From the NCBI GenBank assembly GCA_028278425.1, contig JANQEJ010000203.1:1-44928 (forward strand): a DNA stretch of 44,928 bases. The letters run 5' to 3'. Position numbers and translations under genes: made by a program. This document shows, in pieces, positions 23,631 through 31,441 of the stretch (position 1 is its first letter; each line of letters begins with the position of its first letter). The notes under the pieces are model-generated. The model did not search any database. It worked only from the letters and a program-made list of their open reading frames with translations, and was not told where the DNA came from. The stretch is from Planctomycetota bacterium (GTDB lineage Bacteria > Planctomycetota > UBA1135 > GCA-002686595).

Positions 23631-26087
23631 ATGACCGCCGCTCCCTCCCGCCACGTCGCCGCCGGCCTCTTCCTCGTCTCCGCCGCGGTCCTCGCCCTCC
23701 AGGTCCTCCAGACCCGCATCCTGTCGGTGCAGATGTGGCACCACCACTCCTACATGGTGGTGACCATGACGCTGCTCGGCTTCGGGGCGGCCGGGTCGCT
23801 GGTGACCGTCCTGCCGGGGCTGGCGCGCGGGAACGTGGCGCGGACGCTCTCGATCGCGAGCCATCTCTTCTTCGCCTCGACGATCCTGGGCTTCCTGTTG
23901 CTCGCGCGCACGGCGGACCGCGCGGCCGAGATGACGGCGGCGGGCAACTACTTCACGCTGTCGCTGTTCTACAGCTACCTGCTCGTGCCGTACTTCTTCG
24001 GTGGCCTCGTCGTCACCATCGCGCTGACCGCGGCGAGCGACGTCCACAAGCTGTACTTCGTCAACCTCGTCGGCAGCGCCGTGGGAGCGTGGGTCTTCAT
24101 CGCGGTGATCACGCCTTTGGGCGGCGAGCGCCTGCTCGTCCTGTGCGCCGCGATGGGCGTCGTCGCGGGCAACGTTCTCGGCTGGGGCGCGCCCGGCCGG
24201 AGCCTGCGCTTCGGCGGAGGGGCGCTCCTCGCGGTGGCCGCGCTCCTGCTCTACGGCGCGCCGACCTGGTTCCGCGTCGAGGTCGCGAGCAACAAGGCCG
24301 CGACGGACGTCCTGACCAACGTGCCCGGGGCCCAGGTCGTCAAGACGCGCTGGACGCCGCTGTGCCGGCTGGACTTCGTCCGGTTCCCGGACGTGGACGG
24401 CATGGCGCGGCCGATCAACATCTACCAGGACGGCGACGCGATCACGGTGATGCACTCCGACGCGAGCTGGGAGTACGAGCCGCCCGCCGCGCTCAACACG
24501 CTCGCCTACCTGCCGCACGTGCTGCGCATGCAGGCCGGCGGCGAGCGGCCGCGCGCGCTCGCGATCGGGATCGGCGGCGGCATCGACCTGCGCTACGGCC
24601 TGCAGCAGGGCGCGCGCAGCGTGCTCGGCATCGAGATCAACTCCGAGACCGTGCGGCTCGTCGGCGAGGAGTTCGCGGAGTTCAACGGCGACGTCTACCA
24701 CAAGCGGATCGACCACGGCGGCGGCGACGTACAGGAGGTCGAGGTGTGGGTGGGGGAGGGGCGCAGCACGCTGCGCCGGCTCGAGGAGCGCTTCGACGTC
24801 GTCGAGCTCTCCGGCACCGACACGTACACGGCGGGGAACTCCGGCGCGTACGTCTTGTCCGAGTCGTACCTCTACACCAAGGAGGCGCTGCGCGAGTACT
24901 TCGACCACCTCGAGCCGGGCGGCACGCTCGGGATGATCCGACTCGCCTACGACCCGCCGCGGGAGAACCTGCGCCTCTTCGCCATCGCGTTGACCGAGCT
25001 GCGCCGCCGCGGCGTCGCGGAGCCGTCGAAGCACGCGGCGGTGATCTTCCAGGAGCAGGTTCACCCCGAGACGGGCGAGACCATTCGCTTCGCGGGCAAC
25101 GTGTTCTCGGTCGACCCGCTGCCGCAGGAGGCGGTGGATCTCTACGCGATGGCGGGCGAGGTCGAGTTCCACCGCGCGCTCTACTACCCGGGCATCGAGG
25201 GCGACAACGCCTTCGTCCAGCTCGCGCGCGCGATCGACGCCGGCACCGAGGAGGATTTCTACGCCGACTATCCGTGGGACGTGCGGCCGGTCTCCGACGA
25301 CTCGCCCTTCTTCTTCAACTTCCACCACTGGTCGGCGCTCTTCGGCGACGACACCGGCGAGGGCACGGAGGCCGAGGGCTGGCACGACCTGACCGGCGGA
25401 CCGATCGGGCTCCTGATCCTCGGGACGCTGCTCCTGCAGACGACGGCGCTGACCGCGCTGCTCGTGATCCTGCCGCTCTTCGCGCTCGGCCGCGCCGGGC
25501 TCAAGTCCTCGCACGCCGGACGCCACCTGATCTACTTCCTCGGTCTCGGCGCGGGGTTCATGTTCCTGGAGATCAGCACCGTGCAGCGGCTGGTGCTGTT
25601 CCTCGGTCACCCGACCTACTCGCTGACGGTGACGCTCTTCTGCTTCCTCTTCTTCGCCGGGCTCGGGAGCCTCTGGGCGCGCCGCTACCACGAGCGCGCG
25701 GCGGCGGCCCTGCGCGTCATCGTGCCGCTGCTCGCCGTGATGATCGCGCTCTTCGCGGTCGCGCTCGAGCCGCTCCTCGGCGCGCTGCTGCACCTGCCGC
25801 TCGCGCTCCGGATTCTTTGCTGTGTCTTGATCCTCGCCCCGATGAACTTCCTGATGGGGATGCCCTTCCCGATCGGGCTCGCGCGGCTCAAGCGTCTCGC
25901 GCCGCCGCTCGTGCCCTGGGCCCTCGGCGCCAACGGCGGCGCCAGCGTCGTCGGCTCGATCCTTTGCATCGTCCTCGCGATGGAGAGCGGTTTTCGTTCC
26001 GTCTCCCTTCTGGCGCTCGCCATCTACGTCGTCGGGACGCTCGCGGTCACCACCGGACCGCTTTCGCCGTCGAAGAGTGGCGGCTAA
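23631..26087 (+). CDS. Multi-pass membrane protein with spermidine-synthase-like methyltransferase domain
   Basis: An 818-residue protein. The N-terminal 220 residues hold about six membrane segments (for example VAAGLFLVSAAVLALQVLQT and VVTMTLLGFGAAGSLVTVLP), with an RILSVQMWHHHSYMVV motif known from membrane-fused spermidine-synthase homologues. The central part (about 240-570) is the Rossmann-like domain: AIGIGGGIDLRYG replaces the GGGDG nucleotide loop, followed by GIEINSETVRL. Residues about 590-810 are again hydrophobic (LGLGAGFMFLEISTVQRLVL, MNFLMGMPFPIG). Such fusions are common in bacteria but have no settled substrate; true polyamine synthesis is doubtful because the loop differs. 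A weak terminator overlaps the 3' end. Confidence 0.8.
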   Translation: MTAAPSRHVAAGLFLVSAAVLALQVLQTRILSVQMWHHHSYMVVTMTLLGFGAAGSLVTVLPGLARGNVARTLSIASHLFFASTILGFLLLARTADRAAEMTAAGNYFTLSLFYSYLLVPYFFGGLVVTIALTAASDVHKLYFVNLVGSAVGAWVFIAVITPLGGERLLVLCAAMGVVAGNVLGWGAPGRSLRFGGGALLAVAALLLYGAPTWFRVEVASNKAATDVLTNVPGAQVVKTRWTPLCRLDFVRFPDVDGMARPINIYQDGDAITVMHSDASWEYEPPAALNTLAYLPHVLRMQAGGERPRALAIGIGGGIDLRYGLQQGARSVLGIEINSETVRLVGEEFAEFNGDVYHKRIDHGGGDVQEVEVWVGEGRSTLRRLEERFDVVELSGTDTYTAGNSGAYVLSESYLYTKEALREYFDHLEPGGTLGMIRLAYDPPRENLRLFAIALTELRRRGVAEPSKHAAVIFQEQVHPETGETIRFAGNVFSVDPLPQEAVDLYAMAGEVEFHRALYYPGIEGDNAFVQLARAIDAGTEEDFYADYPWDVRPVSDDSPFFFNFHHWSALFGDDTGEGTEAEGWHDLTGGPIGLLILGTLLLQTTALTALLVILPLFALGRAGLKSSHAGRHLIYFLGLGAGFMFLEISTVQRLVLFLGHPTYSLTVTLFCFLFFAGLGSLWARRYHERAAAALRVIVPLLAVMIALFAVALEPLLGALLHLPLALRILCCVLILAPMNFLMGMPFPIGLARLKRLAPPLVPWALGANGGASVVGSILCIVLAMESGFRSVSLLALAIYVVGTLAVTTGPLSPSKSGG

Positions 26088-26109
26088 TTCGTTGACGCCG
26101 CTCGTTTTT
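26081..26109 (+). terminator. Possible weak terminator
   Basis: GCGGC (26082-26084 region, at the stop codon) can pair with GCCGC (26097-26101), followed by TCG and five T (26105-26109). The stem is short. It would separate the membrane methyltransferase-like gene from the ATPase cluster. Confidence 0.35.
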
Positions 26110-26132
26110 GGGAAAGACTAAGCGCCCGGTTC

Positions 26133-27014
26133 ATGATCGATACGCCTCGTTTCGGCCTGGGAAGGCTCTCGCGCTACCGACGACTCCTTGGCCTGGACAA
26201 GGAACTGGCGGAGCGGAAACGGCCCGACGCCCGGGTGATCTGCGTGGCGAGCGGCAAGGGCGGCACCGGGAAGAGCATCGTGGCGACGAACGTGGCCGTG
26301 CAGCGCGCCTCGATAGGGGAGCGGGTGCTCCTCGTCGACTTCGACGCCGGCCTGGCGAACGCCCACCTGCTGCTCGGGCTCGCGCCGGAGCACGACCTCG
26401 GCCACGTCTTGAGCGGCGCGGTCAGCGCCTCCGACGCCCTGATCGAGGGTCCGCACGGCCTCCGGCTGCTCTCCGGCGGCGTGGGGCGCCACACGCTGGT
26501 CGACCCGACACGGCGCGAGCTGGACCGGCTCTTTCGGGCCCTGCGCCCCCTGGAGAGCCTGTTCGACCTCGTCGTGATCGACCACGGCGCGGGCCTGGGC
26601 TACGCGACGGTCGCCCACCTGGCGGCCACGAGCACGCTCCTCCTGGTCACCAACCACGAGGTGACCGCCCTCTCCGACAGCTACGCGCTTTACAAGCGCG
26701 CGCACATGGTGAACCCCCACATCCGGGTGGGGCTCGTGATGAACCGCGTGCCGCGCGAGGATGCCGCGCTCGCCGGCTGGGAGCGCTTCCGCTCCGCCTC
26801 GGAGCGCTTCCTCGGCCACAGCCCGGAGTTCGTCGGCTGGGTCCCGACCGACGAGGCCGTCGCGCGCAGCGTCGAGGCCCGCGTCCCGGTCCTGCTCCAC
26901 GCGCCCGACCGGCCCGCGGCCGTCGCGCTCGACGGCGTGGCGCGCTGGGGGCCCATCGACCACGCGCGCAGCGCAAGGGCGTTCTTCGAGCGGGCGCGTT
27001 CGGCGCTTCGCTAA
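26133..27014 (+). CDS. MinD/FlhG-like P-loop ATPase
   Basis: A 293-residue member of the MinD/ParA superfamily. The deviant Walker A is GKGGTGKS (41-48, with both lysines), followed by VLLVDFDAGLANAHLLLGL (switch I/Walker A' region) and DLVVIDHGAGLGYATV (Walker B; MinD and FlhG usually have D.G.G). LLVTNHEVTALSDSYALYK is very close to FlhG (YlxH/FleN). The first 32 residues are basic and precede the fold; the C-terminus (ARSARAFFERARSALR) could be an amphipathic helix for membrane contact. No flagellar genes are near, so its role may be cell polarity or localisation. A ParA-type gene follows after 40 bp. Confidence 0.85.
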   Translation: MIDTPRFGLGRLSRYRRLLGLDKELAERKRPDARVICVASGKGGTGKSIVATNVAVQRASIGERVLLVDFDAGLANAHLLLGLAPEHDLGHVLSGAVSASDALIEGPHGLRLLSGGVGRHTLVDPTRRELDRLFRALRPLESLFDLVVIDHGAGLGYATVAHLAATSTLLLVTNHEVTALSDSYALYKRAHMVNPHIRVGLVMNRVPREDAALAGWERFRSASERFLGHSPEFVGWVPTDEAVARSVEARVPVLLHAPDRPAAVALDGVARWGPIDHARSARAFFERARSALR

Positions 27015-27050
27015 CCCTTGCTTCGGCCTCCGGCATTCCGCATAAGGGTT
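27013..27050 (+). promoter_or_regulatory. Candidate promoter with overlapping inverted repeat before the ParA-like gene
   Basis: TTGCTT (27018-27023) and CATAAG (27041-27046), 17 bp apart, form a plausible promoter. A perfect 7-bp inverted repeat, AACCCTT (27013-27019) and AAGGGTT (27044-27050), brackets it and overlaps both hexamers, as an operator might. Transcription would begin only a few bases before the ATG at 27055, giving a nearly leaderless message. ParA ATPases are often autoregulated, but that is inference here. Confidence 0.4.
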
Positions 27051-27054
27051 CCGG

Positions 27055-27888
27055 ATGCACGTCTGGACGCTCGCCAACCAGAAGGGCGGCTGCGGCAAGA
27101 CGACGACGGCCGTCAACCTCGCCGCCGCCCTTGCCGCGCAGGGCAAGCGGGTGCTGCTTTGCGATCTCGATCCGCAGGCGCACGCGACGCTCGGGCTCGG
27201 GCAGTCCCTCGACGACGGGTTGTCGCTGGCGCACGTGTTCGGCGAGGATGCGCCGCTCGAGGACGTGGCGCGCGCCGTGCCCGGCGGGTTCCACCTCGCG
27301 CCGTCCAACCCGGACCTCGTCGAGTTCGAGGAGCGCGCCGAGCGGCTGATCGCGCCCGAGCGCGTGCTCGGCTCCGCGCTCGCCCGCGTGGCAACCCGCT
27401 ACGACCACGCGGTGCTCGACTGCCCGCCGCGCGCGGACGGCGTCCTGTGCGCCAACGCGGTGCGCGCCGGGACGACGACCGTTCTCGTCGTCGAGACCGG
27501 CGCCTTCGCGCTGCAGGGAGCCCTGCGGGCGCGCGACCTCTTCGAGGCGCTGGCCCGCGAGCTCGGCCGCACGCTCGATCTGCGCGTGGTCGCCACGCTC
27601 TTCGACCGGCGCACGCGCTTCGCGCGCGAGGTCTTGATCGCGATGCACGCGCGCTTCGGACCGGCGATGTTCGAGACCGCGATCCGTCACAGCGTCCGGC
27701 TGCGCGAGGCCGCCGGGTTCGGCGTTCCCGTCCGCGAGCTGGACCCGAGCTGCCGCTCTGCGGCCGAGTTCGACGCCCTCGCCCACGAAGCCCTCGAATA
27801 CGCGCGCCACGCCCCGCAGGCGGCCGTCCCCCGACCTGCGCCGCGCGCGAACGCGCTCACCCCCATCCCGTTCGACCCGAAGGACTGA
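27055..27888 (+). CDS. ParA/Soj-like partition ATPase
   Basis: A 277-residue ParA-family ATPase. It starts MHVWTLANQKGGCGKTTTAV, with the deviant Walker A KGGCGKTT at 10-17, then LLCDLDPQAHATLGLG (Walker A') and DHAVLDCPPRADGVLCANAV (Walker B region). It resembles chromosomal Soj or cargo-positioning ParA proteins rather than plasmid ParA with an N-terminal DNA-binding domain. There is no ParB gene or parS-like site nearby. The C-terminal 25 residues are proline- and alanine-rich. The next gene (an acidic HhH-like protein) begins one base after the stop, so the two are probably coupled, and that protein may be the partner or cargo adaptor. Confidence 0.85.
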   Translation: MHVWTLANQKGGCGKTTTAVNLAAALAAQGKRVLLCDLDPQAHATLGLGQSLDDGLSLAHVFGEDAPLEDVARAVPGGFHLAPSNPDLVEFEERAERLIAPERVLGSALARVATRYDHAVLDCPPRADGVLCANAVRAGTTTVLVVETGAFALQGALRARDLFEALARELGRTLDLRVVATLFDRRTRFAREVLIAMHARFGPAMFETAIRHSVRLREAAGFGVPVRELDPSCRSAAEFDALAHEALEYARHAPQAAVPRPAPRANALTPIPFDPKD

Positions 27889-27889
27889 C

Positions 27890-28792
27890 ATGGATCCCCT
27901 CGCGCTCCTCTGCAACCTCCACGGCGACGGCCCCGCGACGCTCCATCGATTGAGGCGTTCCGGCTGCGACACACTGGCCGGCCTCGGGGGCCGGCCGCCG
28001 TCGGAGCTCGCGCCCGTGCTCGGTTGGGAGGAGGCCCGCGCGCAACGCTTTCTGCGCGAGGCCGACCACCTGAGCCAGCGGCTGGGGGAGAACCTGCTCG
28101 ACGACGACGAGCCGGCGCCCGAGCCGCCCGAAGAGGCTCCGGTGCTCGCCGACGAAGACCTCGACGAGGGCGAGACCGCCTACGACTTCGAGGTCGAGCT
28201 CGAGCTCGACGAAGAAGAGGAGGAAGAGGAGGAAGAGGAGCGCGAGCGCGCGGGCGACTTCGTCGGCGCCTGGGAGGAGTCGTTCGCGGACGATCTCTCC
28301 GAAGAGCTGGTGGACGAGCTCGAGGAAGAGCTCGAGAGCGAGCTCCACGAGGAAGAGCTCGCCGGCGGCGAGGTCAAGGAACGCGTGCTCGACCGATGGC
28401 GCGAGCTGGACGAGAGCAACGCGCCCCTCGAGGTGCCGCAGTCCGTCGGCTCGCCGCCCGACGCGGCCGCCGGGCGCGCGGACGTCCTGGTTCCGCACAC
28501 CCCCGACGTGCCGTTGCGCCCGCCCGGCACCCCGCTGGGCGAGGCGGAGATCGACGGGCTCGACCCCGCCCGCGTCCGCGCGCTGGTGGCGGCCGGCGTC
28601 ACGACGCTCGAGGAGCTGTCCGAGGCCGAAGACTTCGAGCTCCACCAGCGGAGCGGTCTGCCGTACACGCTGACCTGCCGCCTCGGGTTCCTGGCGCGGC
28701 GGGCCCTCAAGACGCGGCTAGCCGCCCCGCGCACGGCGGCGGCGCCGCCCGCCGACGAGAGGCGCCTCGACGCCGCCGGCCCGTTCGCGTAG
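27890..28792 (+). CDS. Acidic protein with two helix-hairpin-helix-like ends
   Basis: A 300-residue protein with three parts. Residues 1-65 (LCNLHGDGPATLHRLRRSGC followed by DTLAGLGGRPPSELAPVLGW) read like a helix-hairpin-helix module. Residues about 70-180 are extremely acidic, with nine or more glutamates in a row around 105-115 and more Glu/Asp clusters, probably disordered or coiled. Residues about 205-270 (GLDPARVRALVAAGVTTLEE followed by LSEAEDFELHQRSGL) form a second HhH-like segment, similar to DUF4332-type or topoisomerase-tail modules. It follows the ParA-like gene by one base and ends in a strong terminator. It may link the ATPase to DNA or to a cargo; this is inference. Confidence 0.7.
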   Translation: MDPLALLCNLHGDGPATLHRLRRSGCDTLAGLGGRPPSELAPVLGWEEARAQRFLREADHLSQRLGENLLDDDEPAPEPPEEAPVLADEDLDEGETAYDFEVELELDEEEEEEEEEERERAGDFVGAWEESFADDLSEELVDELEEELESELHEEELAGGEVKERVLDRWRELDESNAPLEVPQSVGSPPDAAAGRADVLVPHTPDVPLRPPGTPLGEAEIDGLDPARVRALVAAGVTTLEELSEAEDFELHQRSGLPYTLTCRLGFLARRALKTRLAAPRTAAAPPADERRLDAAGPFA

Positions 28793-28805
28793 GCGGCGGT
28801 TTTTT
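28771..28805 (+). terminator. Intrinsic terminator of the two-ATPase cluster
   Basis: CGCCGCC (28771-28777) pairs with GGCGGCG (28792-28798) over a 14-nt loop, then G and a run of six T (28800-28805). The stem overlaps the last codons and stop of the HhH-like gene. This is the clearest intrinsic terminator in the window. Confidence 0.85.
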
Positions 28806-28871
28806 CGCAGCCCGTTCGCTCCGGATTCTGGTCTCGGGCGTCCGATGACCTAAAGGAGAGGTTCCGGACCC

Positions 28872-30083
28872 ATGGTCATCCCCACGCTCCTTTTCGCGGT
28901 TCTTCCGCTCGTCGCCAACCCGGTGGCTTCGCTGCAGGACCACCGTCCGCTCGCGCCCGACGGGCGGCGCGGGATCGGGATGGAGTCGGAGCTCGCCGAC
29001 GTCCTGCGGCTCTTCCGCCAGCCGGACGAGGAGGACGCGGCCTTTCTGCGCGAGCTTGGGCGGCTCGAGAACGACGTCGAGATCCTCGCCGAGGGAGCGG
29101 CGGAGCTCTACCGCCGGCGCGGCTACTTCGACCTTCTCGAAGCCCGCGACGAGCAGACCCTCGAGCGCCTGCACACGGTCTTCCGGGAGCACGCCCTCGA
29201 CCCGCGCGAGGTGCTCTCCGGCGGGGCGAACGACGCGCGTGCGCGCGCCTTCGCGACGATGATGCTGGACGCGCGCTTCCGCGCGCGCATGGAGCTCCTC
29301 GAGGGCCGGCGTTTCGACGCCGACGAGATCCGCTTGGGGCTTGCCGTGCTCAAGGCCGCGACCGACGGCTGGGTCCGTCCGAGCGAGAGCGAGGCGCGCA
29401 ACGTCGCCTTGCGCGTCGACGTCGCGGCGGCGCTCCTGCGCGCGCGCTTCAAGGACCTGGAGGCGTTGCGCGAAGCGCCGCTCAGCCTCCCCGACGTCGA
29501 CCCGGGCGACCTCGAGGCCCTGCTGGCGCGGCCGGAAGGGGAAGCGCCCGACGAGCTGCGCCGCTTTCTCGGCGACGTCGCGATGCGCGAGGCGTTGCGC
29601 GTCGAGCGCATGTGGGAGCTCTTCTTCACGCCTCGCTTGCAAGCCGACACGGCCGAGTGGCTCGAGTGGCGCCGGGCGCGGGCCGCGGTGGCCGCCCGCG
29701 CCGCCGAGGAGGTCCGCCTCTACCGGCCCGACACCGCGGAGGGACAGGCTGCGCCGCCGGAGATCCAGCGGCTCACCAAGACCAAGCGCCGGCGCGTGGC
29801 GTACGGCCGCGCGCTCGAAGGGCTCGCGAACGACCCGCTCGACGCCGACCTCGCGTACGCGGCCGGCGTGCTGGCCCGGTACGTCGGGGGAACGCTGGAG
29901 GCGCTCTCGCACTACGACCGCTTCCTCGCACTGCGCGGCATCCGGTCGCACGACCACAACACCTACAAGGACCGCGAGCTCACCCCCGAGGAGGACGACG
30001 CGCTCTTCTACGTCCAGGACGAGACGAAGAAGAGCCAGGGACAGCTCGGCCAGGGCGGCGAGGAGCCGCCGGCGGGTCCGTAG
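28872..30083 (+). CDS. Secreted helical protein of unknown function
   Basis: A 403-residue protein. MVIPTLLFAVLPLVANPVAS is a signal peptide, and AGGAGAG lies about 11 nt before the ATG. The mature part is largely helical and charged (LRELGRLENDVEILAEGAAE, RALEGLANDPLDADLAYAAG), the latter with the feel of a TPR repeat (LDADLAYAAGVLARYVGGTL). The C-terminus is low-complexity (SQGQLGQGGEEPPAGP). No domain is recognised. The stop faces that of the thioredoxin-fold gene, with only 8 bp between. Confidence 0.7.
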   Translation: MVIPTLLFAVLPLVANPVASLQDHRPLAPDGRRGIGMESELADVLRLFRQPDEEDAAFLRELGRLENDVEILAEGAAELYRRRGYFDLLEARDEQTLERLHTVFREHALDPREVLSGGANDARARAFATMMLDARFRARMELLEGRRFDADEIRLGLAVLKAATDGWVRPSESEARNVALRVDVAAALLRARFKDLEALREAPLSLPDVDPGDLEALLARPEGEAPDELRRFLGDVAMREALRVERMWELFFTPRLQADTAEWLEWRRARAAVAARAAEEVRLYRPDTAEGQAAPPEIQRLTKTKRRRVAYGRALEGLANDPLDADLAYAAGVLARYVGGTLEALSHYDRFLALRGIRSHDHNTYKDRELTPEEDDALFYVQDETKKSQGQLGQGGEEPPAGP

Positions 30084-30095
30084 GGCGCGCCCTAC
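30080..30095. repeat. Perfect 16-bp palindrome spanning two convergent stop codons
   Basis: GTAGGGCGCGCCCTAC is its own reverse complement. It contains the TAG stop of the plus gene (30081-30083) and the TAG stop of the minus gene (30094-30092). Confidence 0.6.
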
Positions 30096-31219
30096 CGGCT
30101 CGCGACCGCTTCGCCGAACTCCTCGCGCCGCGCGCGCCAGTCGTCGTTGGTCGGCTCGAGCGCGATGCAGCGGTCGAGCACGCGCAGGGCCTCCTTGGCG
30201 TCTCCGTTCAGGAAGAGGCAGCACGCGTAGGTGTCGAGCGTGGACGCGTCCTCCGGCGCCGCCGCGGCGGCGCGCTTCGCGACGGCGAGCGCGAAGGCCT
30301 TGTCGTCGTCCGCGAGCCGCGATCGGTTCGCGTAGAGCGACCAGGCGAGCGAGTTGCCGAAGCTCGAGACGTAGCGGTCGGGCACGTACTTCCACGCGAC
30401 CCGGCCGGCGTGAAGGAAGCGCCGCCAGTGGCCCGCCGCCTCTTCCTCGTCGTCGCTGACCTTGCGCAGGTACTCCTCGACCTTCCAGGCCACGTACCAG
30501 CCGCGATAGAGGATCCCCGGGTCGGTCTCTTCCCCGAGGAACGTCATCAGCGGGCCGAGCTCGTAGTCCTTTTCCGCCAGCTCCTCGAGCAGCTCCTCGA
30601 GCTTGAGCTTGCGGGACGCGACCGACATTCCCTGCGGGTCGCGCCGCCGGATCTCGGCGATCTGCGCGGCGTGCTCGGCGGTGCGCTTGAGGCCGCGGTA
30701 CTTGACCGCCAGCTCGTAGCGGGCGTCGAGGTCGTCGGGCTCGAGTTCGATCCGCTTCCTCAAACCGGCGAGCGTTCCCTCGTTGCGCTTGACGCGCCGC
30801 ACCTCGCCGAGGAAGTGCTCGGGGGGGAGATAGCCCGAGATGAAGTCCCGCTCGCCGCCGTCCGGATCGAGGAACACGAGCGCCGGATAGCCCTGCACGC
30901 CGAACCTGCGCGCGAGCGGCGCACCCGCGTGACTCTCGGCGTCGATCGAGAAGCAGAGGAAGTCCTTCAGCTCCGCGACCACGGCGTCGTCGGAAAGGGT
31001 GTCGCGGTCGAGGCGCTTGCACCAGCCGCACCAGGTCGTCCAGAAGTCGACGAAGACGATGCGGTTCTCCTCCTTCGCCTTCGCGAGGAGCTCGTCCCAC
31101 GTGCCGTCGAACCACGCAAGCTCGTGGTCCTCGCCCCGCGAAAGGGGAACGGGCGGAGGTGCCGGCGACGGAGCGGCGGCGAGCGCCGACGACGCGGCCA
31201 GCGCGGACAGGGTCAGCAT
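30092..31219 (-). CDS. Secreted thioredoxin-fold protein with C-terminal TPR-like part
   Basis: A 375-residue exported protein (signal peptide MLTLSALAASSALAAA). Residues about 35-145 are a thioredoxin-like domain of the DsbD-gamma/DUF255 type, with the redox motif WCGWCKR (Cys64, Cys67) and a cis-Pro region QGYPALVFLDPDG. The rest is helical, TPR-like (LEPDDLDARYELAVKYRGLK, ASTLDTYACCLFLNGDAKEA). It probably reduces or forms disulfides in exported proteins, or acts as a chaperone. An AGGAGA ribosome site precedes the ATG by 7 nt. It is divergent from the aminotransferase operon. Confidence 0.85.
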   Translation of the reverse strand: MLTLSALAASSALAAAPSPAPPPVPLSRGEDHELAWFDGTWDELLAKAKEENRIVFVDFWTTWCGWCKRLDRDTLSDDAVVAELKDFLCFSIDAESHAGAPLARRFGVQGYPALVFLDPDGGERDFISGYLPPEHFLGEVRRVKRNEGTLAGLRKRIELEPDDLDARYELAVKYRGLKRTAEHAAQIAEIRRRDPQGMSVASRKLKLEELLEELAEKDYELGPLMTFLGEETDPGILYRGWYVAWKVEEYLRKVSDDEEEAAGHWRRFLHAGRVAWKYVPDRYVSSFGNSLAWSLYANRSRLADDDKAFALAVAKRAAAAAPEDASTLDTYACCLFLNGDAKEALRVLDRCIALEPTNDDWRARREEFGEAVASR

Positions 31220-31441
31220 CGTGGGTCTCCTGGGGGGGATGGGAGATGGACGCCGCGACGGTGCGGGGTGGGTGGTCGGCTCGGCGGATGCGGGATCCTA
31301 TGCGCGAATCGGTCCGCTGTCAGCGGGGAACGTGCGTTCGTCGGAGGACTTGCAGGAGGTTTTCGTGCCCGAAGCAGTCCCTTACCATAGAGATCCGCGT
31401 GCTGCGACCTGCCGCACGGAATGCCGCCGAGGAGGAGATCC

